A stretch of DNA of 64,000 nucleotides from Paraburkholderia aromaticivorans (GTDB lineage: Bacteria > Pseudomonadota > Gammaproteobacteria > Burkholderiales > Burkholderiaceae): contig NZ_CP051514.1 in assembly GCF_012689525.1 (NCBI RefSeq), positions 372,001 to 436,000 of the forward strand, written 5' to 3'. How positions within the stretch are numbered: position 1 is the first letter of the stretch; every line of letters starts with the position of its first letter. A program made the position numbers and the translations under genes. This document shows, in pieces, positions 8,598 to 16,770 of the stretch. The notes under the pieces are model-generated. The model saw only the letters and a program-made list of their open reading frames with translations. It had not been told where the DNA came from and made no database searches.

Positions 8598-9797
8598 ATG
8601 GAACGCCTTCAGGCCTTCAAATTCGAACTCATGCCGACCGGCGGGCAGGCGCGCAAGATGCGCCAGTTCGCAGGCGCGTGCCGGTTCGTCTATAACAAGG
8701 CGCTGGCAGTTCAGAAAGAGAATCACGCCGCAGGCGCGAAGTTCATCGGTTATGTGCCGATGGCGAAGCGGCTCACGGAATGGCGCAATGGCACGGAAAC
8801 GCCGTGGCTCAAAGATGCGCCAGTCCACACGCAGCAGTGCGCCCTGAAGGCCATTGAGCGCGCATATGTAAACTTCTTCGGGAAGCGCGCCGACTTTCCG
8901 CGTTTCAAGCGCAAGGGCGTGAGCGACGGGTTCACGTACCCCGACAGGAATCAGATCAGGCTGGACCGCGAAACCGGCCGTATTTCGCTTCCGAAGCCCG
9001 GCTATATCCGCTACCGCAACAGTCGCATGGTGCCCGGCGAAGTCCGCTCGGCAACCGTGTCTCTGCGCGCGGGTAAGTGGTGCGTGTCGATCCTGACGAA
9101 GCGTGACGTAGAGCAGCCGGTTCCGCATGGCCCCGCCGTCGGTATCGACGTGGGCGTGGCCCGGTTCGCAACCCTGAGCGATGGCAGTTTCATCGCGCCG
9201 CTCGCCAGCTTCCGCCGGCACGAACAGCGCCTGGCAAAGTATCAACGCCGGATGGCCCGCAAGGTCAAAGGCAGCAGCAACTGGAAAAAGTCGAAGGCCC
9301 GCATCCAGAAGAGTCACGCGCGTATCGCAGACGCACGCAATGATTTTCTGCACAAGGCTTCGAGCACGCTCAGCAAAAACCACGCAATGGTTGCGCTCGA
9401 AGACCTGAAAATCAGCAACATGAGCAAGTCAGCAAAGGGTACGGCAAACGCACCAGGGTGCAATGTGCGCGCGAAGTCCGGTCTTAACAAGTCGATTCTC
9501 GATCAGGGCTGGGGCGAGTTCCGCCGCCAGCTGGAGTACAAAACGGCATGGCACGGCGGATATCTCGTCGCGGTCGATCCGAAGAACACGAGCCGCACCT
9601 GTCCGTGTTGCGGGCATGCCTCGAAGGAAAACCGCAAGACGCAAGCGCTGTTCGCCTGCGTGTCATGCGGATACGGGAACAATGCCGATCACGTGGGCGC
9701 GCTCAACATTCTAGCGGCAGGACATGCCGTTATTGCCTGTGGAGCATTTCAGCCCCGTGCCGGGGTCGGCGTATGCGGAGAAACGTGGGCGAAGTAA
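8598..9797 (+). CDS. tnpB: RNA-guided endonuclease TnpB (element 1), C-terminal tail replaced
   Basis: 399 residues from the ATG at 8598 (MERLQAFKFELMPTGGQ). N-terminal HTH_OrfB-like region, then the RuvC-like nuclease: VGIDVGVARFATL carries the first Asp, VALEDLKI the Glu, and NNADHVGALNIL the last Asp. The zinc finger CPCC...CVSC sits between the second and third blocks. All catalytic residues are therefore present. The last residues (after about VCGETW) derive from an inserted IS110 element; the native tail, QSGRPSKQEPAETTSAIAA, survives downstream at about 11379-11440. TnpB enzymes cut DNA next to a TAM under guidance of an omega-RNA made from the element's right end. That RNA locus is broken here, so the protein is probably uncoupled from its own guide. 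Confidence 0.9.
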   Translation: MERLQAFKFELMPTGGQARKMRQFAGACRFVYNKALAVQKENHAAGAKFIGYVPMAKRLTEWRNGTETPWLKDAPVHTQQCALKAIERAYVNFFGKRADFPRFKRKGVSDGFTYPDRNQIRLDRETGRISLPKPGYIRYRNSRMVPGEVRSATVSLRAGKWCVSILTKRDVEQPVPHGPAVGIDVGVARFATLSDGSFIAPLASFRRHEQRLAKYQRRMARKVKGSSNWKKSKARIQKSHARIADARNDFLHKASSTLSKNHAMVALEDLKISNMSKSAKGTANAPGCNVRAKSGLNKSILDQGWGEFRRQLEYKTAWHGGYLVAVDPKNTSRTCPCCGHASKENRKTQALFACVSCGYGNNADHVGALNILAAGHAVIACGAFQPRAGVGVCGETWAK

Positions 9798-9799
9798 GC

Positions 9800-10016
9800 G
9801 CGGGAGTATAAAGAGAATGGCAGCGCCGCAATGACCGACCAAACTCATTGGTGCGCCCGTTCAGCCTGGCCGCTGTGCGGGAGCCCGGTGTGGAGCGTGG
9901 TCCGGGAATCGTCGGCGACAGTGGTGAGCGGCGCAAGCCGCATCCCGTTCAGGAGATCGAGTCAATTTCGACGCTTCCCATGGCGCTGCCGTTCACTGAC
10001 GATTCTGGAGCAGACC
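9800..10016 (+). ncRNA. Candidate bridge-RNA region of the IS110 element
   Basis: About 215 non-coding bases lie between the inferred left end and the transposase start. In the IS110 group this is where the bridge RNA that chooses target and donor is encoded. Short self-complementary segments are visible (for example GAGCGGCGCAAGCCGC). No secondary structure was computed, so this rests on position and family knowledge. Confidence 0.4.
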
Positions 10017-11342
10017 ATGGCGATGCGCAAGCGAGAGGAAGACGAGGTATTCCCGAACGCAGCGGGAATTGATGTGGGCGGGTCGAGCCACTGGGCGGCG
10101 GTGCCGCGCGCGGCCGATAAGGAGCCGGTGCGGGAATTCGGGGCGATGACGGATGACCTGAACGCGATGGCCGACTGGCTGCTCGCGTGTGGGGTGGATA
10201 CGGTGGCGCTCGAATCGACCGGTGTGTACTGGATCCCGGTCTATGAGGTGCTGGAGCAGTGCGGACTGACGGTGTGGCTGGTGGATGCGCGGCAGATGAA
10301 GTATGTACCGGGCCGCAAGAGCGATGTGCTGGACTGTCAGTGGCTGCAGAAGCTGATGAGCCTGGGGCTGCTGCGTGCGGCATTGCGTCCGGGCGATGAG
10401 GTGTGCGTGGTGCGGGCGGTGGTACGTCAGCGGGCGGCGCTGCTCACCGAGCAGGCCAGCTGGGTGATGCGCATGCAGAAGTCGCTGGTACAGATGAACA
10501 TCCAGCTTGCCGAGGTACTGAGCGACATCATGGGCGCGAGTGGACAGGCGATCATCCGGGCGATCGTGGCGGGAGAACGCGACCCGCACGTACTGGCGAG
10601 TTGCCGTCACAGTCGGGTCAGGCGCAGCGAGGAAGACATCGTGCGCGCCCTGCGGGGCAACTGGCGCGAGGAACATCTGTTCGTGCTGGCCCGGTCCCTG
10701 GCAATGTATGACAGTCTTGCACAGCGGGTATTGGAATGCGACGCGAAGATCGACGCATTGCTGGTCCCGCTGAAGCGGCATGAAATCGAACTGGCGGGTG
10801 CAACGAAGCGTGGCAGCCCGAACCCGCTGGGATTCAATGCCCGCCTGGCCCTGGCCAGCTGGGCCGGAGTGGACCTGACGCGCATCAACGGCATCTCGGA
10901 GGGGGTCGCCCTGACGATCCTGTCCGAGGTGGGGCCGGACCTGAGCCGATTTGCCAGCGTGAAGCATTTCTGCTCCTGGCTCAGCCTGTGTCCGGGCACG
11001 AAGATCAGCGGCGGCAAGGTGCTGAGCGCGCGAACGCGGCGCTCGGCCAACCGGGTTCGCCAGGCCCTGAAGATGGGAGCGATGAGCCTGTCACGCAGCG
11101 ATTCGGCACTCGGTGCGTTTTACCGTCGCCTGTGCTCCCGTATGGACAAGCCGCGGGCCAACACGGCAGTGGCGCACAAGCTCGCGCGCATGGTGTACTT
11201 CATGCTGAAGCGTGGCGAGGCCTTTGTTGACCAGGGTCAGCAACGCTATGAAGAGCAGCAGCGCCAGCGCAGCATTGCGGCGCTCAGCCGCCGTGCATCA
11301 GCGCTGGGCTTCCGCCTCGAACTGGCAACAACCCCGGCATGA
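10017..11342 (+). CDS. IS110-family transposase (DEDD recombinase)
   Basis: 441 residues from the ATG at 10017, which has GGAG about eight bases upstream. The N-terminal RuvC-like DEDD domain shows AAGIDVGGSSHW (Asp), ALESTGVYW (Glu) and GRKSDVLDCQW (two Asp). The C-terminal Tnp_20-type domain has WLSLCPGTKISGGKVL with the conserved Ser. Members act with a bridge RNA to insert the element at a matching site. The open frame continues upstream to 9831, but those residues are not conserved-looking and overlap the presumed bridge-RNA region. It lies inside the interrupted tnpB. It appears intact. Confidence 0.9.
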   Translation: MAMRKREEDEVFPNAAGIDVGGSSHWAAVPRAADKEPVREFGAMTDDLNAMADWLLACGVDTVALESTGVYWIPVYEVLEQCGLTVWLVDARQMKYVPGRKSDVLDCQWLQKLMSLGLLRAALRPGDEVCVVRAVVRQRAALLTEQASWVMRMQKSLVQMNIQLAEVLSDIMGASGQAIIRAIVAGERDPHVLASCRHSRVRRSEEDIVRALRGNWREEHLFVLARSLAMYDSLAQRVLECDAKIDALLVPLKRHEIELAGATKRGSPNPLGFNARLALASWAGVDLTRINGISEGVALTILSEVGPDLSRFASVKHFCSWLSLCPGTKISGGKVLSARTRRSANRVRQALKMGAMSLSRSDSALGAFYRRLCSRMDKPRANTAVAHKLARMVYFMLKRGEAFVDQGQQRYEEQQRQRSIAALSRRASALGFRLELATTPA

Positions 11343-11378
11343 CAATAGGCAACTGGATTTGTTTCTCAGGAGGGATGG

Positions 11379-11474
11379 CGCAGTCAGGCCGCCCGTCGAA
11401 GCAGGAACCCGCCGAGACTACTAGCGCCATCGCGGCCTAGGGTTGTAGGAATCCGCGTCCGTTAGGGCGGGGAG
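11379..11474 (+). ncRNA. Omega-RNA scaffold 3' part / right end of TnpB element 1 (interrupted)
   Basis: Matches the corresponding part of element 2: the tail codons, CATCGCGGCCTAG, then GAATCCGCGTCCGTTAGGGC and GGGGAG, a terminal stem-loop. In TnpB elements this segment forms the scaffold of the guide RNA, and the guide begins immediately outside the right end. An IS1111-type element is inserted after GGGGAG, so scaffold and guide are now about 1.4 kb apart. Confidence 0.55.
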
Positions 11475-11597
11475 ATGGTATGAACACCTCCCTCCCCTCG
11501 GGGAAGTGCCAGGGCCGAAAGGGGCTCTCGCTTGACCGATGGCATCGATGTGCCAAAGTGAAAGTTCCACGAGTCACTTGAGGTAAGGAGAGCCCAA

Positions 11598-12629
11598 ATG
11601 AATGCTACGACATATGGTCTGGATATCGCAAAGGCCGTGTTTCAAATGTACTGGGTAGATGGACAAAGTGGCGAGATCTGTAGTCGAAAATTCCGTCGTG
11701 AACAGCTGATCCGGTTTCTCGCAACCCGGGCACCAGGAAAGGTGGCGCTGGAGGCATGCGGAGGGGCGCACTGGTGGGCGCGAAAAATCCAGAGTCTCGG
11801 ACATCAGGTGGTGTTGTTGCATGCGAAATACGTGCGTCCGTTCGTCAAAACCAACAAGACGGATGCGGCAGACGCCCAGGCGATCTGGACGGCGGCCCAG
11901 CAACCCGGGATGCGAACTGTGGCGATCAAGAGCGTAGACCAGCAAGCCATCCTGAGCCTGCACCGCATCCGGTCGGGCCTGGTGGCGACACGAACCCGCG
12001 AAACCAATCAGATTCGCGGGTTGCTTGCGGAATATGGACTGTACTTCCGATATGGCCGCAAGGCGCTCATGAATGAGCTCAAGGCACGTATGGCCGAGAT
12101 AGAAGAGGTCGTGCCGCAGCTTGTCTGGCGGGCGTTGTTGCGTCAGCTCGAACAGCTCCAGCAGGTCGAGCAGGGGATTGACGAAGCCGAGCGGGAAAAT
12201 CTGCAGTGGCTGAAATCCAGTCCCCAGGCAAAAACGCTCGATGACATAGCCGGCGTGGGTCCATTGACAGCCACAGCCACTGTTGCGGTCATGGGCTCGC
12301 CAAAGGCATTTCGCTCCGGACGCGCATTTGCGGCGAGTATCGGCCTGGTACCCCGTCAGAGTGGGACTGGGGGCAACGTCAGACTCGGCGGCATCAGCAA
12401 AAGGGGTGACCCCTATCTGAGACAGCTATTGATCCATGGCGCGCGAATGGTCGTGACCCATTCCAAACAACGTCCCCAGTGGGTAGAAGCGTTGCTGAAA
12501 CGGCGTCCGGTCAATGTGGTGGTGGTCGCGTTGGCCAACAAGATGGCACGAACGGCGTGGGCGTTGCTCGCGCATAACCGGTCTTATGAGCGGGAATTTG
12601 TGAGCGAGCGACCAGCCGTCGCGGTATAG
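11598..12629 (+). CDS. IS1111-type IS110-family transposase, copy 1
   Basis: 343 residues; AAGGAGAGCCCAAATG gives a good ribosome-binding site. DEDD domain: YGLDIAKAVF (Asp), LEACGGAHWW (Glu), KTNKTDAADAQAIW (Asp pair). C-terminal domain: IAGVGPLTATA, a helix-hairpin-helix, then AASIGLVPRQSGTGG with the conserved Ser. Intact and identical in sequence to the protein at 25151-26182, so a recent duplication by transposition is likely. About 260 non-coding bases downstream probably encode its guide RNA. Confidence 0.93.
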   Translation: MNATTYGLDIAKAVFQMYWVDGQSGEICSRKFRREQLIRFLATRAPGKVALEACGGAHWWARKIQSLGHQVVLLHAKYVRPFVKTNKTDAADAQAIWTAAQQPGMRTVAIKSVDQQAILSLHRIRSGLVATRTRETNQIRGLLAEYGLYFRYGRKALMNELKARMAEIEEVVPQLVWRALLRQLEQLQQVEQGIDEAERENLQWLKSSPQAKTLDDIAGVGPLTATATVAVMGSPKAFRSGRAFAASIGLVPRQSGTGGNVRLGGISKRGDPYLRQLLIHGARMVVTHSKQRPQWVEALLKRRPVNVVVVALANKMARTAWALLAHNRSYEREFVSERPAVAV

Positions 12630-12631
12630 AT

Positions 12632-12892
12632 TGAAACGATGAGTCTTTGAACACAGGAGTTGCGCAGAGCAAGGGTAACGTGTGATGGCAAACCAGGTCG
12701 GACCGTGGAAACGCAAACCTGATGACGTCCATGGGCGTGAAGCCCGCCGTGGGAGATGAGGTCGTTTCCAGCAGATTCCATCAAGGCCAGCGGGCACCGT
12801 CTCGCAATGAAGGTCGGATATAAGACTGCAACCGCTTCTGCTAGCCAAAACATCAACCCCCTGCCTTGCGGAACGGGAGGTGTTCATATAAG
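12632..12892 (+). ncRNA. Candidate bridge/seek RNA region of IS1111 copy 1
   Basis: In the IS1111 subgroup the guide RNA is encoded between the transposase stop and the right end. This 260-base non-coding interval fits that position and is unchanged in copy 2. It should contain a loop matching the shared target GGGGAG/GATGTCAA; I did not demonstrate one. Confidence 0.4.
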
Positions 12893-13033
12893 GATGTCAA
12901 TCAAGAACTGCTTCACTTCCTCTTTGCGCCGCGAACAATTTGACGTGACGGCGCCCCTGCGATGAATAAAACTGAGCTGCGGCGGTTCGTGAAACGCCAT
13001 CGTCGTTCATCTGCCATTCCCTGATGATGCGCA

Positions 13034-14656
13034 TCACTTCGATTCCTGACAGGATGAAGCGGGGCGTGCCTCAGTGCCAATTCGCGAGCGCCAGTATCGC
13101 TGTTCAAAATCTACGATGCCAAGCGGCCGCTGAAACAGGAAACCTTGGGCGAAGGGAACGCCGATTTCCTTCAACGCTTCAAGTTGTTCGATCTCTTCGA
13201 CGCCCTCGGCGACGATCGCCGCGCCCAGCCTGTTCGCAAGAGAACTTATGCCTTCGATGAGTTGACGGTCGCGGCTGGCAACGTTATGAATGAACTGCCT
13301 GTCGATCTTAATGTAATCGAAAGGGAAGCGTTGCAACAGCGAGAGGTTGCTGTTAGCGGTGCCGAAATCATCGACGGCAAACTTTACCCCCTGCGCCCTG
13401 AGCCGCTCGAGGCCGTGCATGGCGCTTACACCCTTCAGCAGTCCGCGCTCGGTTATTTCAAGGACGGGCTGCAGGCGGGTCGCGCTGCGCGCCAAGGCAG
13501 AACTGACGTCATCGGGAAAGCTGGTCAGGGCGGTATGGTGAGGAGCAAGGTTGACGTTCAACCGGAAACCGTCGGGCAACGAGCTCAGTTCAGCCAGTGC
13601 CGTGACGAGTATGAAAACGGTCAGTGGACCAATCGCCGCCGTTTGCTCAATTTCGTCGATGAAATTTCCCGGCATCACAAGACCGAAGCGTCGATGGTTC
13701 CAGCGCAACAGGGCTTCCGCACCGACCCAACGTCCGGTCGCGACTTCAATGATTGGCTGGTACTCCAGGAAGAACTCGCGCCGGCGCAAACCTTTGCGAA
13801 CCTGCCTTTCCAGCCGTTGGCGGCGGGTGAACCCGACGGTGTATCCGGTGGCAAGCACTGCAAATGCCGACAGCCCCACGACCAGAGCCATGATCTCTGT
13901 GGAAAGAAGGCTTGCACGTAACTTTGCAGGGTCGTTTCCTACTGCGATGGAAAAAACTGCCGTGCCGGACGTGACTTCGAAGTGGCCCTCATCCCGGCCC
14001 ATTGTTTTGAGCCAGCGACCTTCGCTCGTCAGGACACCTCCTGATCCGCCCGCGACCGACGCACTTTGCGCGCCTGATGCCTTTGCGCGTGCGAGGATGT
14101 CAGTGATGTACGCGCCTTCAATCACATAGAGAATGCCATTGCGGGTATTGATTTTGTGATACACGACCATGACGGGAACCTGCGGTACGAATGCGGTTCC
14201 CCCCACAAGCGCAACCTGATAGCCAGCATCCGACGGCGTCAGATATGTGGAGAGCGACTCTGAGCGCGGTCCAGCGAGGGTCGAGCAGTAGAGTGTACCG
14301 TCGTGGACCAGACTCGCGGAGCGAAGGTAAGGGATAATTGCGTCGTCGTACGATAGCTGCGCCCGCACCTCCGCGCAGGGCATTCCTGCCAGGCCCGCGA
14401 GCTTGCGTTCGTTAGACCGGACAACCGTGATCACACGCTCGATCGATTCCCCGATGCTGGCGCCAACGGCTGCTGCCTGGCTTCGCGCACGGTCCTCCGA
14501 AATGCGATAACCCGCAACCAGCGAGAGCGTAACGACTGCGACAAGGGAAATCCCGATTACCGTGGTGCGCTGCACGAAGGCCGAGGTGCCTGCGGGATAC
14601 AGGGGCCGCGATGCTGCGCGTTTTTCCCTCATGCGTTCTTCTTCCCTTTCTCTCAT
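13034..14656 (-). CDS. CSS-motif c-di-GMP phosphodiesterase (EAL)
   Basis: 540 residues. An N-terminal membrane segment (about 29-50) is followed by a periplasmic CSS-type domain with GMPCAEVRAQL and LYCSTLAGP, a second membrane segment near 250, then an EAL domain from about 280. Catalytic positions look complete: AEALLRW, LNVNLAP, LEITERG, AVDDFGTANSN, IKIDRQF and VAEGVEE. The family hydrolyses c-di-GMP to pGpG, with activity set by redox state of the CSS cysteines. It begins 25 bases after the stop of a GGDEF gene, so the two form an operon pairing synthesis with breakdown. A second ATG eight codons in is an alternative start. TnpB element 1 ends about 130 bases beyond its 3' end. Confidence 0.9.
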   Translation of the reverse strand: MREREEERMREKRAASRPLYPAGTSAFVQRTTVIGISLVAVVTLSLVAGYRISEDRARSQAAAVGASIGESIERVITVVRSNERKLAGLAGMPCAEVRAQLSYDDAIIPYLRSASLVHDGTLYCSTLAGPRSESLSTYLTPSDAGYQVALVGGTAFVPQVPVMVVYHKINTRNGILYVIEGAYITDILARAKASGAQSASVAGGSGGVLTSEGRWLKTMGRDEGHFEVTSGTAVFSIAVGNDPAKLRASLLSTEIMALVVGLSAFAVLATGYTVGFTRRQRLERQVRKGLRRREFFLEYQPIIEVATGRWVGAEALLRWNHRRFGLVMPGNFIDEIEQTAAIGPLTVFILVTALAELSSLPDGFRLNVNLAPHHTALTSFPDDVSSALARSATRLQPVLEITERGLLKGVSAMHGLERLRAQGVKFAVDDFGTANSNLSLLQRFPFDYIKIDRQFIHNVASRDRQLIEGISSLANRLGAAIVAEGVEEIEQLEALKEIGVPFAQGFLFQRPLGIVDFEQRYWRSRIGTEARPASSCQESK

Positions 14657-14681
14657 GACACGGCAGTGTGCGTATGCATCA

Positions 14682-16211
14682 TCATATTTTCGAGACCCGA
14701 GACAGCGAAACTTTATTCCGGCCGGTCGCTTTCGCGTCGTACAGCGCCTCGTCGGCAGCCCTGATTACCGTGGTGACGTCATCGTCGCTCTGGGGCGCGC
14801 AACTCACAGCGCCGATGCTTGCCGTCACACGTCCATGCTCGCTGCCTGCGTGTTCGATGCCGCAATTGCATATCGCGCGGCGAATCTTTTCTGCGATTTC
14901 AAATGCACCGGCGGTCGGCGTATCCGGTAGTACGACGATGAATTCTTCGCCTCCATAGCGCGCCGCGGTATCGGTCGGTCGGCGTATGCTCTCCGTGATG
15001 CATCGCGCGACCTCCGCCAGCGCATCGTCGCCAGCCTGGTGTCCGTACGTGTCGTTGTAGGCCTTGAACCGGTCAATATCGACGAACAGCAATGACATAA
15101 CGCTACGTGTGCGCTTCGCGCGGCGCCATTCCGCATCCAGAATTTCACCGAGACTGCGACGGTTGTTCAAGCCGGTCAGCCCATCGGTGCGCGCCAGAAG
15201 GCTCAATTCGGACTCGGCGCGCATCCGCCGGCGCAACTGGATGCCCAGCAGCGCGGCCAGGCCGATGAACGTCGAACCAAATGCGGCCATAAGCGAACCG
15301 ATTGTCAGGGCACGGCCGCGCCACGCCGCGTAGATGTCCTGTTCAGCGGCGGCAGCCATGATGATTAGGGGCGTGTTGGGGAAATTCCTGAACCAGTAGA
15401 GGCGGCGAATGCCGTCGATCGAGGCGGTGTCGCCGAAACTGCCCTCGTCTTGCGCCATGAAATGCTGGAAGGTGCTGGCGTTCTTGATGTTGCGGCTGAT
15501 GATGCGCGCATCGTAAGGCTGGCGCATCATCATCACGCCGTCCTTGCCGATCAGCGACAGCGAGCCATGCGGGCCAAGCGAGAGGCCGGCAAAGAGCTGA
15601 TGGAAATAGTCGAGGTTCACCGTAAGGAGCACGATACCTGCAAACGAGCCGTCGGAATTCGAGATCCGCCGGGTCAGCGCGATGCTAGGGCTTCCCCCTC
15701 TCAGCCGCGACGCATAGGGGTCACTGAGATACACGCCGAGCGCCGGATTGTCGCGCTGGAGCGTGAAATATTCCCGGTCGGCGAAGTTGCCCGGGCGCGG
15801 TGTATCGCTGCCGGAGTCGAGAAGAATATTGCCTTTTTTATCCAGCACAAGCATGGAGCCGAGATATTTCGCGCTGGCCGCACGGTCGAACAGCACTTCG
15901 CGACGCAGTCTGGGTGACAGGGCCATGATCTCGGGGTCCTTGAGCCCATCCACCACAGCCTGCAAGGACAGCTCATAGAGTTCGAAATTGCGTTCGATGT
16001 CACGCTCGGCTATCAGTGCAATATCGCGCAAGGAATCGCGCGTGTGATCCAGCGCATCCTGCCGGCTCTGATACAGAACCATCCCGCACAGACCCATCAT
16101 GACGATGGCAATGATGGCCCCGGCCCCAGCGACAAGGAGCGAAGACGAAAGGAGTTTTCGTTGGACGAGCCCGACGAAATCGGCGAACAAACCATTTCCC
16201 GTGTTTATCAT
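14682..16211 (-). CDS. Diguanylate cyclase with periplasmic dCache-like sensor
   Basis: About 509 residues from the ATG at 16211; an upstream TTG at 16262 would add 17. First membrane helix at about residues 22-45, then a large periplasmic double-PAS/Cache region (VLDKKGNILLDSG, YLSDPYASRLRGG, FAGIVLLTVNLDYF), a second helix near 310-335, and a GGDEF domain with LARTDGLTGLNNRRSL, FVDIDRFKAYNDTYGH and ARYGGEEFIVVLP. GGEEF is the active signature. An inhibitory-site RxxD motif is not obvious five residues before it. Makes c-di-GMP in response to an extracytoplasmic signal. First gene of a two-gene unit with the EAL phosphodiesterase. Confidence 0.9.
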   Translation of the reverse strand: MINTGNGLFADFVGLVQRKLLSSSLLVAGAGAIIAIVMMGLCGMVLYQSRQDALDHTRDSLRDIALIAERDIERNFELYELSLQAVVDGLKDPEIMALSPRLRREVLFDRAASAKYLGSMLVLDKKGNILLDSGSDTPRPGNFADREYFTLQRDNPALGVYLSDPYASRLRGGSPSIALTRRISNSDGSFAGIVLLTVNLDYFHQLFAGLSLGPHGSLSLIGKDGVMMMRQPYDARIISRNIKNASTFQHFMAQDEGSFGDTASIDGIRRLYWFRNFPNTPLIIMAAAAEQDIYAAWRGRALTIGSLMAAFGSTFIGLAALLGIQLRRRMRAESELSLLARTDGLTGLNNRRSLGEILDAEWRRAKRTRSVMSLLFVDIDRFKAYNDTYGHQAGDDALAEVARCITESIRRPTDTAARYGGEEFIVVLPDTPTAGAFEIAEKIRRAICNCGIEHAGSEHGRVTASIGAVSCAPQSDDDVTTVIRAADEALYDAKATGRNKVSLSRVSKI

Positions 16212-16262
16212 CTTGATCGGATGAGGCGATTTTGACCGGCGGTACCCCACGTCAATACTCAA

Positions 16263-16700
16263 GGGAGGTGGGTTCGGCGAAGCCTGGATGCCTCGCAGTA
16301 CACCTGCCGCGGAACGCGGGAACCGGTCATGCTGACAGGCAGCAGCCTACATGAATTTGGTCAAACGTGGGGGGCGGAGGCCTTACGGCTCAAGTCGGCG
16401 TTAGCCCGACGCTACGGCATCCGAACTGCAGGATCGGCGCGACTGGCGTGCCGAACTCCCGCTTGACAAGCGGCCGGCCGAGCTGCCAATACTCGTCGGC
16501 GCATCCTCCCAAGCGACCGTCCCGTTGCCGGAGCTGATATGGGCATTCGCGGATTCTCTCTGCAAAGGTTTGATCGGGCATGCAGCCGTCCCCATTCAAA
16601 GCGGATTGGCGGCGCAAGGTAAGTAGGCAAGCCTTAAGGCGTAACCATCTGGGATTACTGAAAATATGTTCTTCGTCAGATTTGCTTCGAGAAACCCGGT
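16263..16700. other. Intergenic region, no gene recognised
   Basis: About 440 bases upstream of the GGDEF gene and next to the IS1182 element. It must hold the promoter of the GGDEF-EAL operon. Several overlapping short frames are present, none resembling a known family. The GC-rich, stop-poor character suggests decayed coding sequence. Confidence 0.3.
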
Positions 16701-16770
16701 CCTTCAGAGGCCGTCGCAAAACGTATCGGGCGTGTTGGCGCATGAATCCCAGGCGTCGATATGATTGATG

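Larger units (their letters stand above)
9788..11378 (+). mobile_element. IS110-group insertion sequence nested in TnpB element 1
   Basis: Comparing the interrupted tnpB tail with that of element 2 shows tnpB sequence resuming at about 11379 (GCGCAGTCAGG), so the insertion starts just after the CGGAGAAACG motif near 9786. It contains one 441-residue transposase and about 220 non-coding bases on its left side. No terminal inverted repeats are obvious, as expected for the IS110 (not IS1111) group. The exact ends are uncertain by several bases. Confidence 0.65.
11475..12892 (+). mobile_element. IS1111-type (IS110 family) insertion sequence, copy 1
   Basis: 1418 bases, identical as far as I can see to the inverted copy at 24888-26305. 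Subterminal inverted repeats ATGAACACCTCCC (11480-11492) and GGGAGGTGTTCAT (12875-12887) are 13/13 complementary, diagnostic of the IS1111 group. Boundaries come from comparing both copies: each is flanked by GGGGAG on the left and GATGTCAA on the right, which rejoin to give an uninterrupted TnpB right end. No target duplication is evident, as usual for this group. Confidence 0.85.
8461..12900 (+). mobile_element. TnpB element 1 (IS200/IS605 superfamily, no tnpA), interrupted by two IS110-family elements
   Basis: The left end follows TTGAT (8457-8461), which matches the TTGAT target/TAM of the ISDra2 type. The left-end sequence at about 8466-8520 matches those of elements 2 and 3. A single tnpB follows with no tnpA. 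The 3' end of tnpB is cut by an IS110 element (about 9788-11378). The remaining tail and right-end hairpin lie at 11379-11474, interrupted at the last stem by an IS1111-type element (11475-12892). GATGTCAA at 12893-12900 completes the right end by comparison with element 2. The element body without insertions would be about 1.4 kb. Boundaries were inferred by aligning the copies by eye. Confidence 0.75.

Noticed and set aside
12426..12887. 153-codon frame inside IS1111 copy 1, antisense (repeated at 24893-25354)
   Set aside because: Overlaps the transposase 3' end and the presumed guide-RNA region; repeated only because the IS is repeated.
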